Of a stretch of DNA of 41,168 nt, positions 15,151 through 23,190 are shown piece after piece. The first letter of the stretch is position 1. The number at the start of each line of letters is the position of its first letter. Location: positions 1 through 41,168 of the forward strand of contig JBHJOB010000084.1 of NCBI GenBank assembly GCA_050330195.1, in the 5' to 3' direction. A model generated the notes under the pieces. The model searched no databases, was not told the DNA's origin, and saw only the letters and a list, made by a program, of their open reading frames with translations. The DNA is from JAHQVI01 sp050330195 (GTDB taxonomy: Bacteria; Pseudomonadota; Alphaproteobacteria; Rhizobiales; Rhodomicrobiaceae). The translations under genes were made by a program, and so were the position numbers.

Positions 15151-17265
15151 TTAATTGTGCGCCAGCACCGCGAGCAGCAGCAGCGCCACGATGTTGGTGA
15201 TCTTGATCATCGGATTGACCGCGGGACCGGCCGTATCCTTGTAGGGATCGCCCACCGTATCTCCGGTAACCGAGGCTTTATGGGCTTCCGAGCCCTTGTA
15301 GTGCATCTGGCCGGTCGAGTCCTTGAAACCGTCCTCGAAGCTCTTCTTGGCGTTGTCCCAAGCACCGCCGCCGGCGGTCATCGAGATGGCCACGAACAGC
15401 CCGGTGACGATCACGCCCATCAGCATCGCGCCGACTGCGGAGAACGCCGCGCCCTGTCCCGCGATCATGTTGATCACCACATAGACGACGATCGGCGAGA
15501 GCACCGGCAGGAGCGACGGCACGATCATTTCCTTGATCGCCGCCTTGGTCAGCATGTCCACGGCGCGGCCATAGTCCGGCTTCTCGGTGCCTTCCATGAT
15601 GCCCGGCTTCTCCTTGAACTGACGGCGCACCTCGACCACCACGGCCTGAGCCGCACGGCCAACCGCCGTCATCGACATGCCGCCGAAGAGGTAGGGCAGC
15701 AACCCGCCAAAGAGCAGACCGACCACGACGTAGGGATTGGAGAGCTCGAAGTTCACCACGACATCGGAGAAATAGGCCTTCAGATCCTCGGTATAGGCCG
15801 CAAACAGCACCAGCGCGCCGAGACCGGCGGAGCCGATTGCGTAGCCCTTCGTCACCGCCTTGGTCGTGTTGCCGACCGCGTCGAGCGCATCGGTATTCTT
15901 GCGGACCTCGTCGGGCAGTCCCGCCATCTCCGCGATGCCGCCCGCATTGTCGGTCACCGGACCGAATGCGTCGAGCGCGACGACCATGCCAGCAAGCGCC
16001 AGCATCGTGGTGACGGCGACGGCAATGCCGAACAGACCGGCCAGGTTGAAGGTGACGATGATGCCGCCGATGATGACGAGCGCGGGAAGCGCGGTTGCCT
16101 CAAGCGAAACGGCAAGGCCCTGAATGACGTTGGTGCCGTGGCCGGTGATCGAGGCTTCGGCGATCGAGTTCACCGGACGGCGGTTCGTGCCCGTGTAATA
16201 TTCGGTGATCCAGATGATCAGGCCCGTAATCACGAGACCGACCGCACCGCACCAGAACAGATGCATGGGCGTGAAGCTGATCTGGTTGATCGTGATGACC
16301 CGGGATGTGTCGCCGAAAACCAGTATCATCACCGGATAGAGCGCGATCAGCGAGAAAATGCCCGTGGCGATGATGCCCTTGTAGAGCGCGCCCATGATGT
16401 TGTTGCTGGCGCCCAGCTTGACGAAGAACGTGCCGAGAATGGACGTCACCACGCATGCGCCGCCAATCGCGAGCGGCAGAACCATGCCCGCTAGCTTCAA
16501 TTCGGGCGTCGGCATGGTGATCGCGGCAAGCACCATCGTCGCAACGGCCGTCACGACATAGGTCTCGAACAGGTCGGCGGCCATACCGGCGCAGTCGCCG
16601 ACATTGTCGCCCACATTATCCGCGATCGTTGCCGGATTGCGGGGATCGTCCTCGGGGATGCCGGCCTCGACCTTGCCGACCATGTCGCCGCCAACGTCCG
16701 CGCCCTTGGTGAAGATGCCGCCGCCGAGACGGGCGAAGATCGAGATCAGCGAAGCGCCGAATGATGTCGCAACCAGCGCGTCGATGACGTCACGGCTCCA
16801 GGGCTCAAAGCCAAGCGCGCCCTTGAGGAAGAAGAAGTAGAGCGTCACGCTGAGAAGACCCAGGCCCGCCACCAGCAAGCCGGTTACCGCGCCGGATTTG
16901 AATGCGAGATCGAGCCCGCCCGCGAGCGATTTGGTCGCCGCCTGAGCGACGCGGACATTGGCGCGCACGGAGACGTGCATCCCGATATAGCCTGCAGCGC
17001 CGGAAAGGATCGCGCCGATGGCGAAACCGATTGCGGAGGTCCAGCCCAGCAGTATCCAGGCAAGTATCAAGATGATCACACCAACGATGGCGATGGTCGT
17101 ATACTGACGTTTCAGATAGGCCTGCGCGCCTTCGCGGATGGCGCCGGCAATTTCCTGCATCCGCTCGCTGCCGGCATCGGCGGCCAGTACCGACCGGATT
17201 GCCCAGGCGCCGTAAACAATGGACAACGCGCCACACACGATAATGGCGAAAATCAAACCGTTCAT
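15151..17265 (-). CDS. hppA: K+-independent membrane H+-translocating pyrophosphatase
   Basis: The 704-residue integral membrane enzyme hydrolyses pyrophosphate and pumps protons. About sixteen helices are expected. The pyrophosphate-binding motifs are clear: DVGGDMVGKVEAGIPEDDPRNPATIADNVGDNVGDCAGM near residues 170-210, and the C-terminal TGDTVGDPYKDTAGPAVNP. In GNTTKAVTKGYAIGSA the residue that decides potassium dependence is lysine (Lys469), which marks the K+-independent, H+-pumping class. ATG 17265 has GAGGGA upstream. GTG/ATG codons further upstream would only add a non-hydrophobic leader. It is monocistronic, ending at the shared terminator. Confidence 0.97.
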   Translation of the reverse strand: MNGLIFAIIVCGALSIVYGAWAIRSVLAADAGSERMQEIAGAIREGAQAYLKRQYTTIAIVGVIILILAWILLGWTSAIGFAIGAILSGAAGYIGMHVSVRANVRVAQAATKSLAGGLDLAFKSGAVTGLLVAGLGLLSVTLYFFFLKGALGFEPWSRDVIDALVATSFGASLISIFARLGGGIFTKGADVGGDMVGKVEAGIPEDDPRNPATIADNVGDNVGDCAGMAADLFETYVVTAVATMVLAAITMPTPELKLAGMVLPLAIGGACVVTSILGTFFVKLGASNNIMGALYKGIIATGIFSLIALYPVMILVFGDTSRVITINQISFTPMHLFWCGAVGLVITGLIIWITEYYTGTNRRPVNSIAEASITGHGTNVIQGLAVSLEATALPALVIIGGIIVTFNLAGLFGIAVAVTTMLALAGMVVALDAFGPVTDNAGGIAEMAGLPDEVRKNTDALDAVGNTTKAVTKGYAIGSAGLGALVLFAAYTEDLKAYFSDVVVNFELSNPYVVVGLLFGGLLPYLFGGMSMTAVGRAAQAVVVEVRRQFKEKPGIMEGTEKPDYGRAVDMLTKAAIKEMIVPSLLPVLSPIVVYVVINMIAGQGAAFSAVGAMLMGVIVTGLFVAISMTAGGGAWDNAKKSFEDGFKDSTGQMHYKGSEAHKASVTGDTVGDPYKDTAGPAVNPMIKITNIVALLLLAVLAHN

Positions 17266-17399
17266 TTCAAGTTCCCTCGCATTCAGTAAGGCAGGAAGCC
17301 ACGCCGTCATTCTTGTTCTGCGCGGCTCGCGGCGCTGGCTTGAGGCCTAACGCGCGACATCTCCTCACAATGCTGGCCAGCACCACTGGATCAACCCGG

Positions 17400-17420
17400 C
17401 GTTCCGCAGCCAGCGGAACG
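17400..17420. promoter_or_regulatory. Inverted repeat in the hppA leader region
   Basis: CGTTCCGC and GCGGAACG form a perfect 8-bp stem with a 5-base spacer, 135 bp before the hppA start. TTGACG overlaps its edge on the minus strand, so it could be a regulator site at the hppA promoter. No clear -10 element was found, and the call is tentative. Confidence 0.3.
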
Positions 17421-17464
17421 TCAAAAAGCTGATCAGTTCAGAATGCTTGCGCCACCCTATAAGA

Positions 17465-17494
17465 AGCCGCCGGGACAATAGAAAAATCGGCGGC
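17465..17494 (-). terminator. Possible terminator after thiL
   Basis: GCCGCCG and CGGCGGC form a 7-bp stem around 16 bases, about 55 nt downstream of the thiL stop. On the minus strand it is followed by TTCTT, a weak uridine run. It is in the right place to end the riboflavin-nusB-thiL transcript. Confidence 0.4.
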
Positions 17495-17548
17495 TTTGTG
17501 CAACAAAGGCTTTCGCCGTATGGAGCGTGACAGGTTGGAAAGCTGTGG

Positions 17549-18580
17549 CTATCCCGTCAGGTGGTCGTAGCCGAGGCGGGAGAGGGCGAGCGGCGCGCCG
17601 TCCGCGCCGAGGATGACAAGACCGTCGCCGTCGCCACTCGCATGACCGATCCGTGTGACCGGAACGCCCGCGACTTCAGCCGAACGCTCGAAGGCATCCT
17701 CCTCGCCGCGAGGAATGGCCGCCAGAATTTCGTAATCATCGCCGCCGCTTAGCAGATCTTCAAGACGTGCGGCGCCGCCTTCGAGGAGGGCGCTCGCCGT
17801 CGCGGATAGAGGCACTTCGCCTGCCTCGATACTGGCCGAAACGCCCGAGGCCTTGCACATGCGCCCGCAATCTATTGCCAGCCCGTCGGAGACATCCATC
17901 GCGGCAGAGGCGTGGCCGAGAAGCGCGTCGCGCAGGGCAAGACGAGGCTCCGGGCGAAGATAGCGCGCGGTGAGAAAGCCGCGTCCGGCATCGTCCAGCG
18001 GCCAGCCTTGCGTGTCCGGACTGCCCGCGCGCAGCTTGAGGCCGAGCGCGGCGTCGCCGATCGTCCCGCTGACATAGAGACTGTCGCCAACCCGCGCGCC
18101 GCCACGAGGGATCATGCGCCCCGCCGGGACATGGCCGAAAGCCGTAACGGAGAGCATCAGAGGACCGGCTGGCGAAGCTGTCGTATCGCCGCCGCTCAAA
18201 CCGATGCCGAACGCCTCCTGCGCCTGCGCCAGTCCCTCGGCGAAACCGGCGATCCACGTCTCCGGCATTCCGCGCGGCAGGACCAGCGCAAGGCTGTAGG
18301 CGATCGGTTGCGCGGCTTTGGCGGCGAGGTCGGAGACATTGACCGCCAGCGCCTTGAAGGCAATGTCGGCGGGATCGTCATCGGCAAAGAAATGAACATC
18401 CGCCACGAGCGCGTCCGTCGTGACGACGAGATCCGTCCCCGGCGGCGGCGCGAAGGCGGCTGCATCGTCCTTCAAACCCGCCGCACCCGGAAAGCTGGCG
18501 GCGAGCGGCGCGAAATAGCGCGCAATCAGACTGTCTTCATTGAGAGGCAGGGCGTCCGGTTTGTCGCCGCGTTCAGCCAT
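17549..18580 (-). CDS. thiL: Thiamine-monophosphate kinase
   Basis: The 343-residue enzyme phosphorylates thiamine monophosphate to thiamine diphosphate. Family motifs include GLKDDAAAFAPPPGTDLVVTTDALVADVHF at the N terminus, with the metal-binding aspartates. IAFKALAVNVSDLAAKAAQP, GLSGGDTTASPAGPLMLSVTAFG and MDVSDGLAIDCGRMCKASGV follow, then LSGGDDYEILAA. ATG 18580 overlaps the nusB end by 8 nt. A TTG further upstream is inside nusB and unlikely. It is the last gene of the rib-nusB-thiL run, an arrangement common in proteobacteria. Confidence 0.96.
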   Translation of the reverse strand: MAERGDKPDALPLNEDSLIARYFAPLAASFPGAAGLKDDAAAFAPPPGTDLVVTTDALVADVHFFADDDPADIAFKALAVNVSDLAAKAAQPIAYSLALVLPRGMPETWIAGFAEGLAQAQEAFGIGLSGGDTTASPAGPLMLSVTAFGHVPAGRMIPRGGARVGDSLYVSGTIGDAALGLKLRAGSPDTQGWPLDDAGRGFLTARYLRPEPRLALRDALLGHASAAMDVSDGLAIDCGRMCKASGVSASIEAGEVPLSATASALLEGGAARLEDLLSGGDDYEILAAIPRGEEDAFERSAEVAGVPVTRIGHASGDGDGLVILGADGAPLALSRLGYDHLTG

Positions 18581-19088
18581 GAGCCGGTTTTGCAAAGTCG
18601 CCGGGCCGCGCTTCCTTGGCGATGGAATCGAGAATGCCGTTCACGACGCGCGGCTCGTCAGCGCCGAAAAACGCGTGGGCCACATCGACATATTCGTTGA
18701 TGATGACCTTGAAAGGCACATCGGCCCGGTCGCGCAACTCGAAGGTTGCCGCACGCAGGATCGCGCGCAGGATGCTGTCGAGACGGGCGAGCCTCCAGCC
18801 TTCAGCCAGATGCCGCCCGATCAGCGGATCGATGTCGAGCTGCTCGCGCACGACGCCGAGCACGATGTCCTTGAAGAAAGGCTCGTCCCCACGGTCGAAA
18901 TACGCGCCATCGATTTCGTGCCCGAAATGGTAGCGTATGAATTGCGTTATGACGGATCCGGCGTCGGTCTGCGCCACATCCATCTGGTACAATGCCTGTA
19001 CGGCCGCGAGACGGGAAGTGCCGCGCGCGCCGAAACCCTTGCCCTCGCCCTTGGGACGGGGCAGCGTGTCATTCAGATCGGAAGCCAT
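18573..19088 (-). CDS. nusB: Transcription antitermination factor NusB
   Basis: The 171-residue RNA-binding protein joins NusE (S10) at boxA RNA to prevent premature termination in rRNA operons. ARGTSRLAAVQALYQMDVAQTDAGSVI opens the NusB fold. RLARLDSILRAILRAATFELRDRADVPFKVIINEYVDVAHAFFGADEPRVVNGILDSIAKE is the diagnostic C-terminal segment. ATG 19088 lies within the 3' end of ribH (20 nt overlap). A short unconserved leader (residues 1-20) precedes the domain. Confidence 0.96.
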   Translation of the reverse strand: MASDLNDTLPRPKGEGKGFGARGTSRLAAVQALYQMDVAQTDAGSVITQFIRYHFGHEIDGAYFDRGDEPFFKDIVLGVVREQLDIDPLIGRHLAEGWRLARLDSILRAILRAATFELRDRADVPFKVIINEYVDVAHAFFGADEPRVVNGILDSIAKEARPGDFAKPAHG

Positions 19089-19554
19089 GGCATTCCATGA
19101 ACACATCGATCAGCCGCAGGCAAGCGCCCGCTGCTGCCGCGCCCTTGTTTCCCTTGGTTATGGCTGCTCTTTCCCAGGCCTGTGACCGATTTTCGACAGT
19201 CAGGATTCCGTTGCCGACGGGCAGCCCCTTGTCGGTTGCAAGCGCCATCAGTGCGCGTGCGGATTCCCCGGCGACAATATCGTAGTGAGAGGTCTCGCCG
19301 CGAATGACGCAACCAAGCGCGACGACGCCATGATAGCGCCAGCGCGTTGCGCCGAAGGGAGCGAGGCCAGCCTTCAGATGCAGCGCGACGACCTGCGGAA
19401 TTTCCAGCGCGCCCGGCACGGTGACGACATGGCAGGACGCGCCGGCGTCTTCCAGAGCGCCAATCGCACCGCCCCGCAATTCGTCGGAAATATCGTCGTA
19501 AAAACGCCCCTCGACGATCAGGACGGACGGCTTGAACTCGCTCATGACGTTCAC
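19069..19554 (-). CDS. ribH: 6,7-dimethyl-8-ribityllumazine synthase
   Basis: The 161-residue enzyme condenses 5-amino-6-ribitylaminouracil with dihydroxybutanone phosphate, the penultimate step to riboflavin. VPGALEIPQVVALHLKAG, YHGVVALGCVIRGETSHYDIVAGESARALMALA and LPVGNGILTVENRSQAWERA are the three family blocks. The catalytic histidine is in the ETSHYD segment. Its ATG overlaps the ribBA stop by 4 nt, and nusB starts inside its 3' end. Confidence 0.96.
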   Translation of the reverse strand: MNVMSEFKPSVLIVEGRFYDDISDELRGGAIGALEDAGASCHVVTVPGALEIPQVVALHLKAGLAPFGATRWRYHGVVALGCVIRGETSHYDIVAGESARALMALATDKGLPVGNGILTVENRSQAWERAAITKGNKGAAAAGACLRLIDVFMECHGFRSE

Positions 19555-20699
19555 TCTATGGGACGGCGGCCGATGATCTTCAGGCCGTAGCCTTCCAGAC
19601 CGATGATCTTCGGCAGCGGAGAATTCGACAAAAGCTCCATCTCGCGCACGCCGAGATCGAGCAGGATTTGCGCGCCGACGCCGTAATCGACGAGCCTGCC
19701 CGCCGCAGCATCGGCGCTGCGCCCCTCGGCAGCCGCGCGCAGTCGCGAGGCCACCGAAGCCGGACTGCCTTCCCGGATCAGGACCAGCACGCCGGATTCG
19801 ACCTTCGCAAGCTGACGCAGGGCGCGCTCGATCAGCGACTGGCGGTCTTCCCGCACGCCGAGACCGACAACATCTTCAAGCACATTCAGAGCATGCATTC
19901 GCACCAGAGCCGGCTTTGACGCGGAAATATCGCCCTTGACCAGCACGACATGTTCCTGTCCGTCGACCGTGTTCTGATAGATCTTGAGATCGAATGGCGC
20001 GCCATGCAGGCTGTCGATATGCTTTTCCTCGATGACGCGAACGAGACTGTCATATTTCAGCCGGTAGGAAATCAGATCCGCGATGGTGCCGATCTTGAGG
20101 CCGTGAAACTGCGCGAATGCCATCAGATCGGGCATCCGGGCCATCGTGCCGTCATCGTTCATGATCTCGCAGATCACCCCCGCCGGGGCAAAGCCGGACA
20201 GACGCGCCAGATCGACAGCCGCCTCCGTATGGCCTGCCCGAACCAGAGAACCGCCGCTGCGGGCAACCAGTGGAAAGACATGGCCGGGCGAGACGATGTC
20301 GCGGTGATCCTTTGCCGGGTCGATCGCGGTGGCGATAGTGTGAGCCCGGTCATAGGCGGAAATGCCGGTCGTGATGCCTTCGCGCGCTTCGATGGAGACC
20401 GTGAAATTTGTGGTGTGGCGCGACTGGTTCGAACGCGCCATCAGCTCAAGCTGTAGATCGCTCGCCCGGTTTTCGGTAAGCGCCAGACAGATCAGGCCGC
20501 GGCCGTATTTGGCCATGAAGTTGATCGCCTCGGGCGTCGCCTTTTCCGCCGGGATGACGAGATCGCCCTCATTTTCGCGGTCTTCCGCATCGACCAGAAT
20601 GAACATCCGGCCCTGCCGGGCGTCCTCGATGATCTCCTCGATGGAGGCGAGCTGGCCGAACTGGCGCGGCTTTTCAACGATGCTCATCGGCTTGGCCAT
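19551..20699 (-). CDS. ribBA: 3,4-dihydroxy-2-butanone-4-phosphate synthase with degenerate GTP cyclohydrolase II domain
   Basis: The 382-residue protein is a two-domain fusion. Residues 1 to about 215 form an intact RibB domain: VDAEDRENEGDLVIPAE, SRHTTNFTVSIEAREGITTGISAYDRA and RSGGSLVRAGHTEAAVDLARL carry the substrate and metal residues. It converts ribulose-5-phosphate to dihydroxybutanone phosphate. The C-terminal half has the RibA fold: YGVGAQILLDLGVREMELLSNSP and LEGYGLKIIGRRPI. The zinc site is lost, because HSECLTGD...RCDCG of active enzymes is replaced by HALNVLED...VREDR. GTP cyclohydrolase II activity is therefore not expected, and a separate RibA should exist. This RibB-X arrangement is known in alphaproteobacteria. 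ATG 20687 is an alternative start; GGGAAGG sits immediately before ATG 20699. Confidence 0.94.
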   Translation of the reverse strand: MAKPMSIVEKPRQFGQLASIEEIIEDARQGRMFILVDAEDRENEGDLVIPAEKATPEAINFMAKYGRGLICLALTENRASDLQLELMARSNQSRHTTNFTVSIEAREGITTGISAYDRAHTIATAIDPAKDHRDIVSPGHVFPLVARSGGSLVRAGHTEAAVDLARLSGFAPAGVICEIMNDDGTMARMPDLMAFAQFHGLKIGTIADLISYRLKYDSLVRVIEEKHIDSLHGAPFDLKIYQNTVDGQEHVVLVKGDISASKPALVRMHALNVLEDVVGLGVREDRQSLIERALRQLAKVESGVLVLIREGSPASVASRLRAAAEGRSADAAAGRLVDYGVGAQILLDLGVREMELLSNSPLPKIIGLEGYGLKIIGRRPIE

Positions 20700-21288
20700 C
20701 CTTCCCGGTCAGGCGGGCAACATAACGCGCCATCAGATCGACTTCCATATTCAGGCTGTCGCCTGCGCCCTTTTGCCCCCAGGTCGTGACTGCAAGCGTA
20801 TGCGGAATGATATTCACGGTGAAGCGGTTTCCCGTGACGGCATTTACGGTCAGCGAAGCTCCATCGAGCGCAACGGAGCCCTTGCCGGCAACATAACGCG
20901 CCAGGCTCTGCGGGCAAGCAATCTCGAAACGCCTCGAAGCGCCGTCCACCGAGACCTCACGGATTTCCGCCACACCATCTATATGACCGGTCACCAGATG
21001 GCCGCCCATTTCGTCGCCCAGCCTTAACGAGCGCTCCAGATTGATGCGCTGCCCTTGCCGCCATCGCCCGAGCGTGGTGCGCGAAAGCGTTTCATTGGAG
21101 ACATCGACCGTGAAGATCGCTCGGGTAGGCCCGTGGGCCTCAAGATGGGTGACAGTCAGGCAGCAGCCGTCACAGGCGATCGATGCGCCGATTGCGATGG
21201 TTGCCGCATCGTAATGGCAGGCAATCCGGAACACGCCGCCATCGGCCTCCACGACTTCGCCCAGATCGGTCACAATTCCGGTAAACAC
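20674..21288 (-). CDS. ribE: Riboflavin synthase alpha subunit
   Basis: The 204-residue enzyme dismutates two lumazine molecules to riboflavin. It has the two repeated lumazine-binding folds: MFTGIVTDLGEVVE...IGASIACDGCCLTVTHL in the first half, and GGHLVTGHIDGVAEI...GKGSVALDGASLTVNAV in the second. The MFTGI start and the pair of S-x-x-x-DGxxLTV repeats are diagnostic. It begins 1 nt after the ribD stop, and ribBA starts inside its 3' end. Some databases call this gene ribC. Confidence 0.96.
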   Translation of the reverse strand: MFTGIVTDLGEVVEADGGVFRIACHYDAATIAIGASIACDGCCLTVTHLEAHGPTRAIFTVDVSNETLSRTTLGRWRQGQRINLERSLRLGDEMGGHLVTGHIDGVAEIREVSVDGASRRFEIACPQSLARYVAGKGSVALDGASLTVNAVTGNRFTVNIIPHTLAVTTWGQKGAGDSLNMEVDLMARYVARLTGKDGQADEHR

Positions 21289-21289
21289 A

Positions 21290-22453
21290 TCAATCCCGCC
21301 AGTAGGTGTTTCTGCGGTAGCTCCAGACCCGGTTCGGTCCGATCCGCCGCGTCTCGCAAAGCTGGTAAATCGGGCTGTCCGTCACCGATTCAAGGCCATC
21401 GGGGGCGAAGGGCATGATCGCCGCCTCGCGCACCTCCTTGTCACCCTGAAAGATGATGACCTCGTCGGCAAGATCTTCCTTGAGCAAATTGGCCTCAAGC
21501 GAGGGACCGCCCTCGACCAGCAGCCGGGTGATGCCTCTTTCGGCGAGCGCGCGCATAACGGCCGGCAGTTCGAGGCGGCCGGCAGCGTTCTTGGGCGCCT
21601 GAATGACCGTGACGCCCAGCTCTTCCAGACGATCGAGCCCGGCTTGCGGCGATCCCGCCGCGCAGACCATCCAGACCGGCGCAGTGCTGAGATTCTTGAG
21701 CATCCGGGCGTGACGGCTCAGCCGGCCATCGGTGGAGAGGACAACACGGATCGGCGAACGCCATTGCATGTTCGGCAGGCGGCAGGTCAGGTCCGGATCG
21801 TCGGCCAGCATCGTTCCATAGCCGACCAGAATGGCGTCTGCCTGCGCGCGCAGCATATGCCCGGCGGCACGCGCCTCCTTCGCCGTCGCCCAGACGGGAA
21901 TGCCGCCCCCGCCAGCAGGGATCATGCCCGCGCGATCCACGGCGAGCTTGAGCTGAATGAAGGGACGCTGCGCGGTCAGCCTCAATTCGTGGCCAAGCGT
22001 GAGCCAGCGGGCCTCTTTCGGCAACGGGCCGGAGACCACCTCGATGCCGGCCTTGTGCAGCCGCCGCAAGCCCTTCCCCGCAACGCGCGGATCGGGATCG
22101 CCGACGCCGTAGACCACCCGGGCAATGCGGGACTCGACAATCGCGTCGGCGCAAGGCGGCGTCTTGCCCCAATGCGCGCAGGGCTCAAGCGTTGCATAGA
22201 GCGTCGCGCCGCGCGCCGCCGCCCCGGCTTCGGCCAGCGCATTCGCTTCCGCATGCGGACGCCCCCCTGGCCCGGTCCAGCCGCAGCTGACAATTCGCCC
22301 GCCCGGCTCCACGATCACCGCACCGACAGCGGGGTTGGGCCAGCACTGCCCGAGGCCGCGCCGTCCCAGCGCAATCGCCAGCGCCATATTCGCCTTGTCC
22401 ATGAAGTAGGAATGTGGGTTCGCGGCGCCGCTGCCGGTATCAGCTCCGCTCAT
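21290..22453 (-). CDS. ribD: Bifunctional riboflavin deaminase/reductase
   Basis: The 387-residue enzyme deaminates and then reduces the pyrimidine intermediate. The deaminase zinc site is His67-Ala-Glu69 (GGRPHAEANAL) with Cys92 and Cys101 (LEPCAHWGKTPPCADAIV). The reductase half shows RPFIQLKLAVDRAGMI, ADAILVGYGTMLADDPDLTCRL and ITRLLVEGGPSLEANLL. ATG 22453 overlaps the nrdR end by 14 nt. A start at 22402 (MDKANMALA) is possible because relatives often begin close to that point. It is the first riboflavin gene of the run. Confidence 0.95.
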   Translation of the reverse strand: MSGADTGSGAANPHSYFMDKANMALAIALGRRGLGQCWPNPAVGAVIVEPGGRIVSCGWTGPGGRPHAEANALAEAGAAARGATLYATLEPCAHWGKTPPCADAIVESRIARVVYGVGDPDPRVAGKGLRRLHKAGIEVVSGPLPKEARWLTLGHELRLTAQRPFIQLKLAVDRAGMIPAGGGGIPVWATAKEARAAGHMLRAQADAILVGYGTMLADDPDLTCRLPNMQWRSPIRVVLSTDGRLSRHARMLKNLSTAPVWMVCAAGSPQAGLDRLEELGVTVIQAPKNAAGRLELPAVMRALAERGITRLLVEGGPSLEANLLKEDLADEVIIFQGDKEVREAAIMPFAPDGLESVTDSPIYQLCETRRIGPNRVWSYRRNTYWRD

Positions 22454-22979
22454 CTTTTTTGGCGCCCGGTGACCGCTTGTCCGCGCCGGGCTTTGCGTCT
22501 GGCTCGGCCTCTGATGTGCCATCGTCGCGCTCGCCACTGATTTCGCCCAGCACCGTTTCGAAATCGCGCAACTCGCGGAAGTTCTTGTAAACGGAGGCAA
22601 AACGCACATAGCCGACTTCGTCGAGCTTGCGCAACTCCTCCATGACGAGTTCCCCAATCTGGGGAGAGGAAATCTCCGTCTCGCCCATGCTCTCCATCTT
22701 GCGCACGATCCGGCTGACGAGTTGATCGATCTGATCCTGATCCACCGGCCGTTTGCGCAAGGCTATCTGAAGCGAACGCTGAAGTTTCTCGCGGTCGAAA
22801 AGAACGCGGCGGCCGCTCCGCTTCAGGACCATGAGTTCCCGCAACTGAACCCGCTCGAACGTCGTGAAACGTCCGGAACACTGGGGACAGAAGCGACGGC
22901 GCCGAATGGCCGTATTGTCCTCCGTAGGCCGGGAGTCCTTGACCTGCGTGTCATTCGCGCCGCAGTAAGGGCATCGCAT
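22440..22979 (-). CDS. nrdR: Transcriptional repressor NrdR
   Basis: The 179-residue protein represses ribonucleotide reductase genes in response to dATP/ATP. The N-terminal zinc ribbon uses Cys3, Cys6, Cys31 and Cys34 (MRCPYCGAND, RRRRFCPQCSGRF). An ATP-cone follows: VLKRSGRRVLFDREKLQRSLQIALRKRPVD. The last 30 residues are a charged low-complexity tail beyond the usual length of about 150-155. It is the second gene after glyA and overlaps ribD. glyA-nrdR-rib clustering is frequent in proteobacteria. Confidence 0.97.
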   Translation of the reverse strand: MRCPYCGANDTQVKDSRPTEDNTAIRRRRFCPQCSGRFTTFERVQLRELMVLKRSGRRVLFDREKLQRSLQIALRKRPVDQDQIDQLVSRIVRKMESMGETEISSPQIGELVMEELRKLDEVGYVRFASVYKNFRELRDFETVLGEISGERDDGTSEAEPDAKPGADKRSPGAKKDERS

Positions 22980-23190
22980 GATGGCGCCTCAAAAGCTGAT
23001 TTAGCGTATTATATGAGCGCCGAAATCGGCGCGCGCCGTTCCATCAGGAGCCGAAGCAATGAAACGGCCCTGATTCATCATATTCGCGCGTATTCCGAGG
23101 GAAAGCGGACGACCACCTTCCTCGAAAAACGCTTTCGATCAGAACGGCTGGCGAGCGGAAAAGTCGTACCCCGCTCTTCTGCATCCCGCT

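Noticed and set aside
15085..16494. 469-codon plus-strand open frame rich in His, Asp and Arg
   Set aside because: It is the antisense shadow of hppA; its composition reflects the membrane-protein codons on the other strand.
22454..23190. FMN riboswitch ahead of the rib genes
   Set aside because: ribD overlaps nrdR, and the nrdR-glyA gap shows no RFN-element core.
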